Positions 36,663 through 49,366 of a DNA stretch of 64,000 nucleotides are shown piece after piece (positions within the stretch are counted from its first letter, which is position 1; every line of letters begins with the position of its first letter). The DNA is from Sciurus carolinensis. Taxonomy: Eukaryota > Chordata > Mammalia > Rodentia > Sciuridae. The notes beneath the pieces were generated by a model. The model saw only the letters and a program-made list of their open reading frames with translations. It was not told where the DNA came from and did no database searches. Made by a program: the position numbers and the translations under genes. The DNA lies in assembly GCF_902686445.1 (NCBI RefSeq), contig NC_062227.1, forward strand, positions 22,994,777 through 23,058,776. The letters are read 5' to 3'.

Positions 36663-36879
36663 TTGGTAAGGTATCTCTGTGAGTCACTTATCCCAGTGAC
36701 TATAGCTTCTTATAGATCAGTCATATGAAAAAATAAGGAATTTTCATAAGAAATGGAACTCCCCACATGCCAGGCTATATGTTAGCCATATCCCAATAAA
36801 TCGTTTCTGGAAGCAGATAGGACTCATCCCAAGTAGGACTTGTCCCAACAAGCTTGTTATGAAGTCACTGAATTCGATT

Positions 36880-36960
36880 TTTTTCTTCCTCCTCCTTTTC
36901 CTTCCTCCTTTTCTCCCCCATTCCTCCCTCTTTTTCTCCCCATTCTTTTGAAACCTATTC
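36880..36960. repeat. Pyrimidine-rich tract
   Basis: C/T-rich run ('ttcttcctcctccttttcct' and onward), low complexity. Confidence 0.7.
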
Positions 36961-37212
36961 CCCACCCATCTCTCAAATATCATTACATAGTTTTTGTCAA
37001 AGTACAAAATATATAATATCTAGTTTTTTATACTTGTGGGTTGTTTGTGTGGACCTGTACACTATAGCTCTAAATAAATAATTTTTAGAGTGGATGTAGT
37101 TAGAGGACTGATAGTATGAATCCATTTGTATGCAGCATTTGCATTTTAGGTATCTAGCCTCTATGCTATAGAATGAATTGTAGTTTTTTGTTTTGTTTTG
37201 TTTTTGTTTTTT

Positions 37213-37258
37213 TGCAAACCAAGTGCTCTACCACTAAATCATGCCCTCAGCTTCCTCA
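37213..37258 (-). mobile_element. ID SINE remnant
   Basis: Only the A-box side survives in complement ('caagtgctctaccactaaat'). The preceding T/G-rich stretch may be its tail. Confidence 0.6.
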
Positions 37259-37315
37259 AATAACTTTAGATGGTAGTAGTAGGCTAGGAAGAATTCTACT
37301 GAAATCATATTAGGT

Positions 37316-37519
37316 GTTGTTTGTTTGTTTGTTTTGATACTATGGGTTGAACCAAGAGGTGCTTTACCACTGCTATGCATCTCTGGCCTTTTTTATTTTA
37401 AGAAAGGGTCTCAATAAGTTGCTCAGGGCCTTAGTAAGTTGCTGATACTGGCCTCAAATTTGTGATCCTCCTGCCTCAGCCTCCTGAGAGATCACACACA
37501 TGCACCACCACATCCACCT
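37316..37519 (-). mobile_element. B1-dID dimeric SINE
   Basis: A (GTTT)n tail complement, then the ID complement ('tatgggttgaaccaagaggt') and the B1 complement ('gatcctcctgcctcagcctc'). Confidence 0.83.
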
Positions 37520-37997
37520 GTATTAGTTGATCCTTTTCAGCATATGTGATTTTATCATTTTAGATGATGGGATTGGAACAATTACCCCACCTGGGTCCTG
37601 TGACCTTGTTGTGATCTTTGCTTTTTCATTGATCAGGAGCTTGGCCGGCCCTTTCCTATGAGTGGGATGCCTTCTGCCTCCTCCTAATCCTTATCTTCTT
37701 GGTGAACAGTGAGCCTAGCTGTCTTTTTCTTGTATTGTTTAACTTTATTCATTTTGTTTTTATATCATAATCATCCCCCCCAGAAGTACACCTGGTACAC
37801 AACAACACATTTTAGCCTCTGTTGTATTACTGATAAAGAATCATTATCTTTAAGACAGAAAGAAATGAGTGTGTGATCTTAGGGTAGAATATTGAGATAA
37901 TCTAGACACGAAGTTTTCAAATATTGTCAAATACTAACTTTTTTGTAGCCCAGTTGTTTTGTAGCCAATAGAATCTTCCAACATGTAATGTAAATGG

Positions 37998-38124
37998 ACC
38001 AGGCTCAGTGATGGATGTCGTAGTCCCAGCTACTCAGGAATCTGTGACAGAAGGATTGCTTAAGCCCAGGAGTTTGAGGCCACCCTGGGCAACAGCAAGA
38101 CTGTCTTAAAGAAAAGAAAAATTA
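37998..38124 (+). mobile_element. 7SL-derived monomer SINE (proto-B1-like)
   Basis: The text 'gtagtcccagctactcagga', 'gaaggattgcttaagcccag' and 'gagtttgaggccaccctggg' matches a single 7SL/Alu-type unit. Unlike the other B1-related copies here it has no ID half and retains the 'gcttaagcccaggagtttga' region, so it probably belongs to an older family. Confidence 0.7.
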
Positions 38125-38307
38125 AGTGAAAGTTGAATGTATCTATGAAAGTTGGTTTTCAGAAGGGCTTGCAGCAGACAGATATTCTAAAAATGATCAG
38201 TGTTCTGACAATCACAGTTTGGAAAAACAATGATATAATACATCCATGCTATTTCACAGACAGAACACTGGACTGTGTAAGAAAGAAAACCACATTAGCT
38301 TATTTAC

Positions 38308-38350
38308 TAGGTAGGTAGGTAAGAAGTGGATTGGTAGGTAGGTAGGTAGA
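38308..38350. repeat. (TAGG)n microsatellite, interrupted
   Basis: Two TAGG blocks at about 38311-38322 and 38331-38350, separated by a non-repeat spacer. Confidence 0.85.
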
Positions 38351-39654
38351 TAAACTAACAGTATAAAATATTACAGTATAAAATATATAAACACATGCAA
38401 ATATGCAGAATCGCTAAATCCTAATTCTTGAAGGTAGTTCATCTGTAGATAAAGAGATGAAGAAGACTTTTAAGTCATCAGGGTAAGGATTTGCCTTGAT
38501 CCTTTTTGGTGGCAGAGTAAGATTCTATTACATTTCCTCTCTGGTGCCTGCTTGCCTTGCCCAAAGCTGCATGCAGGCAGGGGCAGGTCTGGGAGCCAGA
38601 CTCCTCCTTCCTGATTCAGGGCCATTTTCTTAAATGGCTTTCTGTCTTTAGTCCGTGATAAAATACCTGCTAAAGTAAACAGAATAACGAATAAACACTC
38701 AATGAGAATAAGTAATATACTCCAGTCATGTTGACCTTAAGAAGGGTAATTAATGTCCTTAGTTCCCTATATGTTAGCAACTAATAGGTCATGTGAAATG
38801 ACTGCTAGGAAAGCTGATTCATGGCAACTTTTGTGCCTTGTGAGTATTGCTCTAGGCTTGGAGAATTTTGCACAGAATCCAGCTTTCTAATTTTAGAAAT
38901 TATGTAACAAATTACTTTTCTTCAAAGCATCCTTTCTTTATGGTGAGTGGCAGCATTTGATATTGAGTAAACATTAACTACTTTTATGTTTCATAAATTT
39001 GAAAGATGCATGATATGTAATCATTAACATTCTTTTTATGTTTAAAACCTAAAACCAAACACAACTGACTGAGGCATTAAACCAGAGCTCCAGTATGATA
39101 CACACAAAATCTCTGTGCTTTTTGTTGACTTATGCTGAGGTCTGCCAAATAGCAGCCTCGTTATGCAGATTCTTAGAATAGCAGACCATGGGTATCTAGG
39201 AGAGTCTTAAATCTAGTTGCTGACTCTGGTTTTCTTTTTATCTGGACCAGTCTGGACCAGTTAGGAAAAGAAGACCTTCAGGATGAGCTTTTGTTCTTTC
39301 TCTTGGGCTCCCGTAGTAGTTTTAATATCTCCCCCACCCCTTTTAGCTCCCTGTGTCCCCTAAGTTATCTTCTTTGAGGACAAGGACTTCTTTTTCAGAG
39401 CCTAGAGGTCTCTAACCACTGGTCCCCTCCCCTTTTCTCCCCAGTGCCTGACCTAATGCCTGGCACCAAATCCTTAGGGGTCCTAGGGCTGAGAGAGGGA
39501 GGGGGATGCCATGGTCAGATCCAAGAAGAGACTGAACTCTAGAGTCAAGATTTCTTCTTCCATTGGTGCATCCTGAGTATTTGTTAAATAGAATAATTTG
39601 TTAAATTAGATGCTTTTTCATCATGTTCCTTTCTAACACAGAGACCGGTAATCA
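38351..39654. other. Unassigned sequence
   Basis: No gene or named repeat recognised. A short direct repeat 'tctggaccag' occurs twice at 39241-39260. Confidence 0.4.
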
Positions 39655-39790
39655 GTTTTTTTTTTTTTCATTTTTTAAATTGTTTGTTCTACTTACTTAT
39701 ACATGGCAGCAGAATGCATTTTGATTCATTGTACACAAATAGAGTACAACTTTTCATTTCTCTGGTTGTCCACAATGTAGAGTCACAGCA
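39655..39790 (-). mobile_element. Short L1 3' UTR fragment
   Basis: Plus text 'catggcagcagaatgcattt' and 'tggttgtccacaatgtagag' corresponds to the same L1 3' UTR segments seen at 16300-16400 and 49430-49510. Strongly 5'-truncated. Confidence 0.65.
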
Positions 39791-41594
39791 TGATTTGATG
39801 GTGGCATACAGCAGCATGGTCATTGGAGGTGAATGTATGGATAATCAGGAATTACTACAGTGTAAAATTAAAGGGAAGCAGCAGCAAGAAAAGAAGATAA
39901 AAAGGTAGATGGGGTCAAATCAGAAAAACAACATATGTCACATGATAAAATTTGAGTGTTATCTCATGGGCAGTGAGGAGCTGATGAATAGATTTAATAA
40001 GTAAGGGGAGAGTATTTAAAGCTATGCATTTATAAAATTCAGCTTGCAAGGAATGTGTGGAATTGCTGGAGGGGGCAGACATGAGGGAATGGTTCAAATC
40101 AAGTGGGGACCTGAGCTAAAACTCAAATTGTGGTGGGGGGAGGATGGGAAACTGTTAGGAGAAACATCAAAGGGCATAAGATGTTGGGCAGAGAGTTAGG
40201 TGACCCAACCAATACTGTGTGGATAAAAGAAGGTCTATTACTTTTTCTTCCTCTTTCATATGATATGAACCAAACATAGCTGTGACTTTCTTTGATGCTC
40301 ATCATCTTGTATCAGTGACCACACTTTCGCAGGTACCATCAAGTTTAACCTTTCCCTTTTCCCAGGCAATAGTGACAGAAGTTATGAAGGAATTTTATAT
40401 TCTGCAGAGCATAAATCCTCAGAGATTTTCCTGTGGTCAAAATTATCCCTGGAAACCCATTAGGGAAATTTGGCATTGAAGATTAGCATACTGTTTCTTA
40501 GTAATTTCAACAGGGCCTCTCTAGGGTCCCCTTGGCATTGGAATATCTATTTTGTTGTTTGAGCACAGAATTTGGGGATTTAAAGTTTGGACCTATATTT
40601 TAGTAAAACATTCAGATCTTTAGGCATGAGAATTACAATGACACCAATGGGATTCCATGCTAAGACAGGAAGGAACAAAGACCAACTGGATGAAGTGGAG
40701 GTGGCACCTATTCCTCTTTCTCATTTTTCAGTTCCAGTTCTTCTGGGACTTATGATTATTAGACTCCTGGACTAAGTGCATTGACTTTTCTTTGTCCTAC
40801 ACTCCTCCTTTGTCCTCACTGAAATCATCTAGGTTAAGTGCACCTTCACTGTGAGGACTGTTCATCTCCTTCTCGTTCAGGGAGCAAGAAACACATAACT
40901 AGCAGATCCAGGACTTAATGTACCCCTGATCCCTGATGCTATTCAGTACAGGTCAGCTGTTCAAGTTAGCTGATGTTAGGTGAGCAGTTCTCCTATTGAT
41001 AGCAAATTGCAATGAATGTTTAGCCAAAGGATATAGGAAATTATATTTATTTTTTTCTTATACATCAGTTCTACTCAGTGATTGTAAATGGGTGAAAAAA
41101 AATGTTCACTGAGGCTGTTCATTTAGTTGAGCTTAGATTAATCGGTGCCCAGGGAACATACACAATTGGCTTGCTGTTTTAAACTGAACAATTGGCTTGA
41201 CTGCACTGCAATTCAGCATTGGTGAAATCAGGACTTTATCAGCTGTTTCAAATAATGACTTTATGCTAAAAAACCATCAAGAAGTGGATTTGTAAATCAT
41301 ATCAAAGTGGCAGGAGTGCATGAAATGAAATTCTGCTTTTCATGAATTCCTGGGTACTTCTGACCAGTAACTGGGATCATTTTCCATGTAGGACATCTCT
41401 TCTTATCAAGAAATTCCACTTAGAAAAAAATGACAGATCAGGGATTTCTTAGCAGAAAATTAGAGCAACACTTTGATCCAGCTGCCTATTTTGTTTTCCT
41501 TATTTACCTGAGTGATATTTATGACTAAATTATTAAGTTATTTCGAGCACCAACCTCCAAAAGGCTTTACTTTATGCCCCTTTTTGTTTCCATT
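39791..41594. other. Unassigned sequence
   Basis: No gene or named repeat recognised. Confidence 0.4.
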
Positions 41595-41655
41595 TCATAG
41601 TGCTGGGGATTGAAACCAGGGCCTTGTGCATGCAAAGGATAAGAACACTCGAGTA
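41595..41655 (-). mobile_element. ID SINE remnant
   Basis: Complement with 'ctggggattgaaaccagggc' then decaying sequence ('aacactcgagtatactctgg'). Confidence 0.6.
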
Positions 41656-41674
41656 TACTCTGGTAGTTTCAAAT

Positions 41675-41800
41675 TTACACAGATAATTCATGTACGTGTT
41701 CTCATTAAATCCAGTAGCAGTTTTATGAGGTATTTATTTACATATGGAAAAATGGAGACACTGAAGTACCTAATAATTTGGCTCTATCTGTAAAATATTT
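41675..41800 (-). mobile_element. MIR SINE
   Basis: Complement landmarks 'gttctcattaaatccagtag', 'tttatgaggtatttatttac' and 'aaatggagacactgaagtac' occur in MIR order. Confidence 0.6.
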
Positions 41801-42825
41801 AGGAATGGAAATAACACCATTACCCATTTTGATTAACCAGATTTTATGATTGATAAGAAAAATATGTGACTATTTGTTGCAATCCAGCCTTTTTACAAAT
41901 TAGGAATCCATAGATTGATATAAAATGAAGTACGTGGTAAGTGTAATAAGCCATATATACTTCAAGAAGAAAACAACTCACTTCCTTTGTATTCTGTAGA
42001 TCTATCCCTTGGTGAATGAAGCTTTTTACAATAGAGCACAGTATTAGCCATTTAAAGCTTGTGCAATGTGTAAAAGCTGCTTGCTAGATTAAATTATGTA
42101 GGGGAGCTTCTCTATAATACTTAGTGTCTGATTCACCAAACATCACCTGCACACTCAAAAGTTTAAGAAGCACTATATACTTTTATTGTTTGGCAGGCAA
42201 TTAAATGTGGATGTCAGTATGATTTACAAGAAGAAAGCAGGGGCTCTGGCATGTTGGTATAGGTTTTTTCTTTAACTCTTAAAACAATTATGTCTATTAT
42301 AGCACATCTTCTGTTTATCCTTTGAATTGTGTAGCCACTTATCTAACACAGTTTTTAAATCTGAAATAAGTGGATAGGACCACCTGAGAGTGCATGTATT
42401 TTAGGAAAATAGAAAATAGAACATTAATTCTCCTGGGGGGTATTTTAGCACTATTTTTTGATCTTTGTTCTCTATGGAGAGAACCATTTAATACTTTGTG
42501 AATTTGATAAAAGCTGTCTTAAAATGGGGTCATTCTATAGTTAGAACAAATTAGAAAATGTACCAAAAAACTCCTCAAGGAGTCTTATTGTCTTTTTACA
42601 AAATAACTTTAAGTGGACTATAATTACAACAATAGTAATGATTGCCTAGAGTGTCTAAGTCAATTTATCCTCTAAAAGGTAGAACAGTTTAAAATGTGTG
42701 TTTATCTTACAAGTTTATGAGAGTAACATTAGATTGTCCTCCACTGCTTCTTAGAAACAGCACTTTCAGGAGCTTATTTACAATGCAATTCATTGTTTAC
42801 TTACTTTATAGATGTAGGTGAAACT
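41801..42825. other. Unassigned AT-rich sequence
   Basis: No gene or named repeat recognised. Confidence 0.4.
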
Positions 42826-42950
42826 ATATAGACTGGAAAGAGCATGAACTTTAGATGCAGACCTTGGTTGAACTGAAATTTGGGGGATATTTTTGGGGAG
42901 ATATTTGATCACCCAGACTGCCATTTGTAAAAACAGGAAGGTGTTGGTCA
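42826..42950 (+). mobile_element. MIR SINE fragment
   Basis: The text 'ggaaagagcatgaactttag' followed by 'gcagaccttggttgaactga' matches the MIR 5' half. Confidence 0.5.
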
Positions 42951-43011
42951 GAAGACAAAAACAGTACAGTAACTTGAATAGGGAAAATTTAACATACAGA
43001 ATATTGAACTT

Positions 43012-43222
43012 GCCAGACCTGGTGGTGTATACCTGTAATCCCAGTGACTTGGAAGGCTGAAGCAGGAGGATTGAAAGCTCGAGGCCAGCCACATCAACTT
43101 ATTGAGACCCTGTCTCAAAAAATAAAAAGGACTTGGGGTATAGCTCAATGGTAAAGTGCCCCTGAGTTTAATCCCTAGTACCACCACCACCACAAAAATA
43201 AATAGATAGATAAATAAATAAT
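43012..43222 (+). mobile_element. B1-dID dimeric SINE
   Basis: B1 half 'acctgtaatcccagtgactt', linker, ID half 'cttggggtatagctcaatgg', ending in (CAC)n and A/T-rich tail with ATAG units. Confidence 0.87.
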
Positions 43223-43229
43223 TATGAAC

Positions 43230-43734
43230 TTTAATGGGGATTTGGAATAGGAGAGATTGGGTAGTACAGACAAATGAATGCTCTAAAGAATAAAGAAATA
43301 GTAGATACATGGAACAGCCTCTGTCCAGACATCTTGGCAAACCTAGAGTCAAACAGGAGACCCAGGACAGGTTGTGGCCCAGTGGATGGCAGAGAAGTCA
43401 CTACAAGTCTGTACCTGCAGAGCTTGGAGGGGATGTGCCTTCTGGAGGGGAAGCAGGGGAAAGAGAAAGCTGTGAATGGGAGGTGTTCCACTGGAGCCCC
43501 CTGCTGCAAACCCCAGGAGAGGTGCAGGGGAGGTTGCTGTTGCTGGAGGAGTCAGGTCCTGAGAAGGCCCCTGCATGGTGTGCTGAGGATTGTGCCAGGG
43601 AGTTGAGTGAGGCCACCCCTCCTTCATGCAGGGTCTCTCCCTCACTCTCTGAGAATCTTAGCTTCTTGCCCATTGGGGCAGGTGATTGAGATGGACACAT
43701 TTTTGCAGAGCAAGTGATGAAAAGTGTATATAGA
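43230..43734. other. Unassigned, locally GC-rich stretch
   Basis: Higher GC than its surroundings, which is why overlapping frames appear on both strands (43274-43820). None has a recognisable domain, and they occupy each other's complement. Not called as a gene. Confidence 0.45.
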
Positions 43735-43815
43735 CCTGAGAGGTTTAATAATACTGATAACCGGTACATGGATAGGTCTTTAAGAAAATTAAATGAGATG
43801 ATACATATAAATTTT
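43735..43815 (+). mobile_element. Possible MIR fragment
   Basis: The text 'ttaataatactgataaccgg' then 'aaattaaatgagatgataca' resembles the MIR central region. Confidence 0.4.
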
Positions 43816-45003
43816 TGCATGGTTTTTGTTGTACAGTGAATTCTTTGAATCAGACATCTTGAGACAAGAGTGTTCCACTGATTGTTAAGAATAAATAATA
43901 ACCATATTGTCCCTCAGATAGCATGTTCATGATACCAGGTCCACATTGAGGCAACAGTAGCTGTCAGTACCAGAGAACTTTGTAGAGCAGGGGTTTTTCT
44001 CTGAGTATCTCAGTAATGTGCTCACATAGTGAGTGTTGATTAATAACCTCGAGCTAAATAAACAGTCTTAAGTAGTGGCCCTCACCCCCAAATCTGAGAG
44101 ACTACAAGTTGCCACTTTTGAGGGAACCCTGAAATCAATTTATTGGACTTAGAGCTGCCTTCTGCAAATCCAGTGGAACACAGTTAAAAAATATGCATGC
44201 ATCTCCGTAGTGACACATTCGGTTAGAGAAGAGTGTATGTAGGAAGTCTAGGTCAAGATGGCATGACTGACTTGCAATCAAAAACAAATTGTTAAAACAT
44301 CTTTCAGGGGGGCCCTAATCTTTGTCAGTTTGTCTTTTCTCTCAGCCTGGAGTTTCAGTAAGACATAGAATGAGGACATGAAAGATCTCTCAGGGTTCCC
44401 TTTGGGGTAAAAGCAGGCCTCTTCACACCTTATACCTTAAATGTTTTATGTAATTGTTGTTGACATTTCTGCTACTCCAAAGAAAGAAAAAAGGTAAATT
44501 CCTTTTGGTCTGCAAATGACAATATTTTATTTTCATAAATTAGGGGTGACCTTTATAGACAACTAGCCTTGCTATATAATTATTGCCAGGATTAAAAAAA
44601 GTCTGAAAGCCATAATTTGTGGAGACTTCATTAACATTTAACTGGCTTATAGTTTCAACCATAATAAAAAGTGAACATGATCAGCGATTTAGTCACCTTT
44701 TGCAGCTATTTTATCTTGGAATGTTCCAGAAGAATCAGGCAATTTTGTGGGGCTATGTAAAGATTTTTTTCATCATTTGGGTCAATGTTACATTACACTT
44801 CCTTTAATATTTTTCAGACAAAGATGATTGCTGCCAGATCCTACATAGAATTTGAGGGAATTCATTGCCTCTTCTTTTTTTACACTGAGTACTTAGCAGG
44901 TAACAGCTCTAAGGAATACCACGCTAAGGAAGATATAGTTAGAATCAGTAGTGCTTTTGAGCAGAATTCCTATCCTATCCATGACCTTTCAGATACCTAT
45001 TCT
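43816..45003. other. Unassigned sequence
   Basis: No gene or named repeat recognised. Confidence 0.4.
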
Positions 45004-45126
45004 TTGTTTTGTTTTTGTTGTTGTTGTTTGTTTGTTTTGTTTTGTTTTTTCAGGGCCAAGGACTGAACCCAGGGCATTGCTCATGCTAGGCAAGTGCTCT
45101 GCCACTGAGCTAAATCCCCAACCCCT
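45004..45126 (-). mobile_element. ID SINE with target-site duplication
   Basis: (GTTT)n-rich tail complement, then 'gactgaacccagggcattgc' to 'ctctgccactgagctaaatc'. TCAGATACCTATTCTT flanks it on both sides (about 44989-45004 and 45126-45141). Confidence 0.92.
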
Positions 45127-45141
45127 CAGATACCTATTCTT

Positions 45142-46231
45142 AAAGTCTGCAGTTTTCATGAAAAGATGTCTGGGGGTTTGACTCCAGAACTACACCAATT
45201 GCTTTTAGACCAATTGACCTGAAAACCAAAAACTTAATTCCTCTGTCTTTAATTGGTTTTTTCAATTCTTTTGTCATTTCTTTTATTTTAACTCAAAAAA
45301 ATCACCTTTGCTATCTTTGTGGTCCCACCAATAAAGGTTGTTGTGCAGGGAGTGTATCCGAGGGCCATTGGAAATTCTGTGGTTGATTCTATTTTCAAGG
45401 GTCTCAATAATCAGAAGTGGGTCCAGAAAGAACCATATTATATTTTTATATTTCCTTTACAGTGATAAAAACAACTTTGTGCAATGGTAAAATTATATCC
45501 CTTCACAGGCATTGTATTGGTCTTCCGGGTTTGCTCTCAACCACACATGCTATTGTCTTGGAATCTGGATCCATCTTCAGTGGCAACAGCTGTCTTGTAA
45601 AACAGACCTTTAACCAGCCTTCGCTGTTCACTGGATGTTTGTCATTATTCTCTCTGTTTAAGATTGTACAGGACTTCCATAGGAGTGCTGTTCACTGAGG
45701 CCCCTTTTATGTCAAAATTTATGATTATTTCATTCTTTTGGACTATTATTCATGCCACTGTTGTTGAGTTATGCCTTTAGAACTGACGCTCTTCATCAAA
45801 ATTAGGGTTTGCAACTAAGGTGGGGGAATTACCATAAATATTTGTGTGATTTTTTTAACATTTCTTACCTCAAATTAGAATGTTGTTAGCATTAGGCATT
45901 CAGTGAATCCACTTTGCATCTGAACTTACTAAAACCCAGTAGGAGGAAAATGCAAATGACAGATGATTGTTGAGGTAAAACTTTTGAGTTTCGTGCTCTA
46001 CCTTTTATAATGAGTTTTCTGTTTCCAGAAGAAGGTTTAGTTGAAACTAGAAGTGTTAGAAATGTTACTGAAGTGAGCGAATCTATTTCACCCTTGTGCC
46101 TGAAAATAATGACTAAGAAAAGGCTAGAATGCTGGGAGAGGCCATTTAAAGCAGCTCAGAGTTCCTGGACTCTACACCGTGTAATGTTTAACAGCACATC
46201 GGAGGCAGACATTGAGAACATGCTTATCAGA
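45142..46231. other. Unassigned sequence
   Basis: No gene or named repeat recognised. Small frames at 45417-45698 and 46010-46282 (plus) have no known domain; the second runs into the DNA transposon that follows. Confidence 0.4.
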
Positions 46232-46233
46232 TA

Positions 46234-46561
46234 CAGACTGAGTATCCCTTTTCAGAAGTGCTTGGGACCAGAAATGTTTTAAATTTTGTATTTTTAAAAA
46301 TGCGAAGTATTCACATATACATAGTGAGATGCTATGGGGATGGGACCCAAGTCTGAACACAAAGTTCACTTATGTTTCACATACACCTTATATACGTAGC
46401 CTGAAGGTCATTTTATGCAGTATTTTTAGTGCACCTCCATTTTGAATGTGGCCCATTACATGAAGTCAGGTGTGAAATTTTCCACTTGTGGCATCATATT
46501 GATACTCAAAAATTTTCAGAGTTTGGCAGACTGGATTTTCTGGTTGGGGATGCTCAACCTG
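46234..46561 (+). mobile_element. Tigger-like (TcMar) nonautonomous DNA transposon
   Basis: The left end 'cagactgagtatccc' and the right end 'ggggatgctcaacctg' are imperfect inverted repeats, and each is bordered by TA (46232-46233 and 46562-46563), the target preference of the mariner/Tigger group. Internal landmarks include 'gcttgggaccagaaatgttt' and 'gatgggacccaagtctgaac', familiar from a mammalian Tigger-derived element. No transposase remains. Confidence 0.8.
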
Positions 46562-46563
46562 TA

Positions 46564-48739
46564 ATGTAAATTTAGTAGGATGATTATTACCTGAGCCACA
46601 GGATCAGTATTCTGAAAGCTCTCCACAGGCCATGGTGATGCACTGAAAATGAGGTGGGGTTTAGTTCTGTGTCTGAATTCAGAAAAATCACCTCAATATA
46701 GAAGAGGAGAAACAACTTGATGGCAGTGGTGTGGAAAGAACAGATGAGTTTGAAGGCTCCCAGCAGCTCAGAAAGGACCAGCACCTGGTGCAGGCTGTTG
46801 AAAGGAACAGAGGTCAAGGGAGGAGCCAGTTGAATTCTGGTCTTTTGGATCAGGATTCAGAGCAGCTGCCATGCTACTGATGAGTCCAAAACCCTTCTAG
46901 AAGGAGGAATTTAAGTGGAGCAAAGCATGTTTTGCTTGGAGAAATAAAGACCTAGAATATGAAAACTCTTTATAAATGATCACATTTCCTGTGCAAGAAC
47001 TGAGATTTTTACCATTTCTTCATGGGTGGAGCTAAGATAAATGGGTTTCCATCTCAGAAAGTGAATTGGGGCCTTTTTAAGGAGAATTTTCTGTGTGATA
47101 AGTATATGTTACAAAATTCTGAGTGTTTCACCTCTTCAGAGACTGTCAGCATGTCCAGGAGAATATAGAATTGACTTGAGCATTTGCTGGGAAATTAGAT
47201 CAGGTGTATCCCAGCCAACATCTGTTTTCTATTTTATTTATTCTTGCCACCAGGGACATATTACAAATACAGTATAATAATATTCTTAATTCATGTTTTC
47301 TGGATCTAGATCTTAAATGTCTTTGGCAAGCACTTATAATTAATATTTTTGAATTCATATAATTAATATATGAATTATTGTTAAGTAATAGGTTGCAATA
47401 TAATATCAATTATCCCATATAGTAGAATTTTCATGGTCATTAGTGTGGTTGATATAATTACTCATGTTCCCCAAGTGAAACATTTGGATAAAGATCTGAT
47501 GCTATAATAATTCAAAGTGACATATGTAAGAGGATGTGGGGTGAAATCTAAAATCATCAATATGCTGAATTCTGTTGATTGTGAAACAGATGAACTGCTG
47601 TGCATACACTGCATTTTGTAATTTTTTTTTGTTTTCTTATTTAAATAGCTTCATTCTTAGTAGCAAAATTAAGCAGATGTTTACCACATGTTTAGTCTTG
47701 AAATTATTTTTGCCGTTAAAACTTATGTGGACTATAAAGTAAATTTATAATCTCTTAATTTTGAGACTCTACAAATCTCTGATATATTAAAGTGAAAGCT
47801 GTTTCTGTTAGATTTTAGAATAATCCTTTGAAAAATATTTTATATTTTGTCCATAATTTGTACTGCATCTTGTCTCCTTCCATTGTACCAGTGTTGTGGT
47901 GAAAACCTTTCTCTATTGTTTTGAACAAATAATAATTTTTTTAAATTGAATACTCAGGGAAGTTCTATTAACATTTTGAATGCACAATAAATTTTCTCAA
48001 TTCCTATAAATCTGGAAAATGTGAATTTTAAAATTTCTTAGATCTTCCTTTCAGTTGTCTTCTATGGTTGTTAGATTCCTTTTGGAGAACAACATAATAT
48101 AATGGTATGGGCAAGGCATGGTTAATACTCAGCAGTGCTTAGCATGTATATGATAATGGTGAAATCCAGAGATTCTGAGCAATAAATGCTAAACCAGATC
48201 CAGTTTGGCATCAAGTAGGTGCAATCACCACACCTCATTTAAGAGGTCTGGTTGTCACTTATGTTATTTTTCATTCTTTCACATCTTAGGTGGTGGTTGC
48301 CTCTTTAATGAACCATAAAGCACATGTGGATGTGGTCAAGCTGAAGCTGATGACTTCAATTGGGAGCAAGTGAACACCTTGACCCAAACAACTTCTGATC
48401 CATGGATGCCATCAAGTTTACTTTTAGTATTAAGTTTCCTTTTTAAAGTAAAGGGAGCCTAAGAGTTTTGATCAAAGTCAAGGTTCACTGGATATTGTTG
48501 AATGATGGAGGGTGTTTTCTTTGATTGTGGCAGTCAGTGGCCGATTAACTAGTGAGGATGGTATAATTAAGAGGACTGATTACAAGAGTTTTAACTTTAT
48601 ATCTCCCTCCTTATGGCCTAGTTATGGGTTATTTCCTTTACCTGTGGGTACCCCTTTGCTAGATGAGTGGACCTTACCTAATTGATCATGAGAACTACTG
48701 TCAGTTGGAGTTTGATTTGTATAAAAGAGATGGATGCAC
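46564..48739. other. Unassigned AT-rich sequence
   Basis: No gene or named repeat recognised. A short AT-rich inverted repeat lies at 47352-47376. Confidence 0.4.
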
Positions 48740-49349
48740 TCCCAGGGTGTGGCAGCTTCAGAGTCCTATGAGGAGAGTTCCTGTGACTGGGGCTTAGATC
48801 TAATCAGGGTTTAGGGCCTTTGCTGGGTGGTATCTACTCTGGAGAGATTAGATCAACACACCCCTAGGGCCCAAGAGTTGCCGATTTCTGTCAGGAGTCT
48901 AGATCTCAGGAGTCTCCCAAGAATTCTACTCATGGGGCAGGGGAGTCAACTTTCCACACACTCTGCTGTCCAGGAGCTCAGCCTCCCTGAGATTATTCCC
49001 TGAGTGTGTTCACACCCACCTGTTCAAATTCCTGCTCCACTCCAGCTGGTCTGATAAGCCTCCAGACCCAAAGGAAAAGCAAGTTGGACTCCTCTTCACT
49101 TTTCTGACTTGAATCCCCCTGGGTACAATCTTCTCTGGCCTGTTTCACTCATGCTCTGCTAGGTACATTCTAGGCCACACTTTAGCACTTGCCAAGACAG
49201 TATGGCTGAGTCTGCTGTGATCAACTGGCTCCACAGCAGCAGATGCAGTGTGGCCTCAAGATGGCTCCTCCCTCAGCTCTCCACCGTCAATTGAGAAACA
49301 CAAAGCACTTTTCAGACACCAGTTCACAGTGCAGCCTCTGGACCCCTGA

Positions 49350-49366
49350 GTTCAGGTTGCTTTTCT
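49350..49366. repeat. Left copy of a 17-bp flanking direct repeat
   Basis: GTTCAGGTTGCTTTTCT here and GTTCAGGCTGCTTTTCT at 50564-50580 differ at one base. They enclose both L1 3' ends and look like one target-site duplication. Confidence 0.8.

Noticed and set aside
39241..39260. Doubled 'tctggaccag' as a protein-binding site
   Set aside because: A single 10-bp duplication is common by chance and there is no context to support a role.
43274..43820. Several overlapping frames of 92-139 codons on both strands
   Set aside because: They overlap each other on opposite strands in a locally GC-rich stretch, which is the usual cause of chance open frames. No domain recognised.
48715..48730. TATA-like 'tgtataaaag' as a gene promoter
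   Set aside because: No initiator, CpG-rich core or downstream exon. It may be part of an unassigned repeat.
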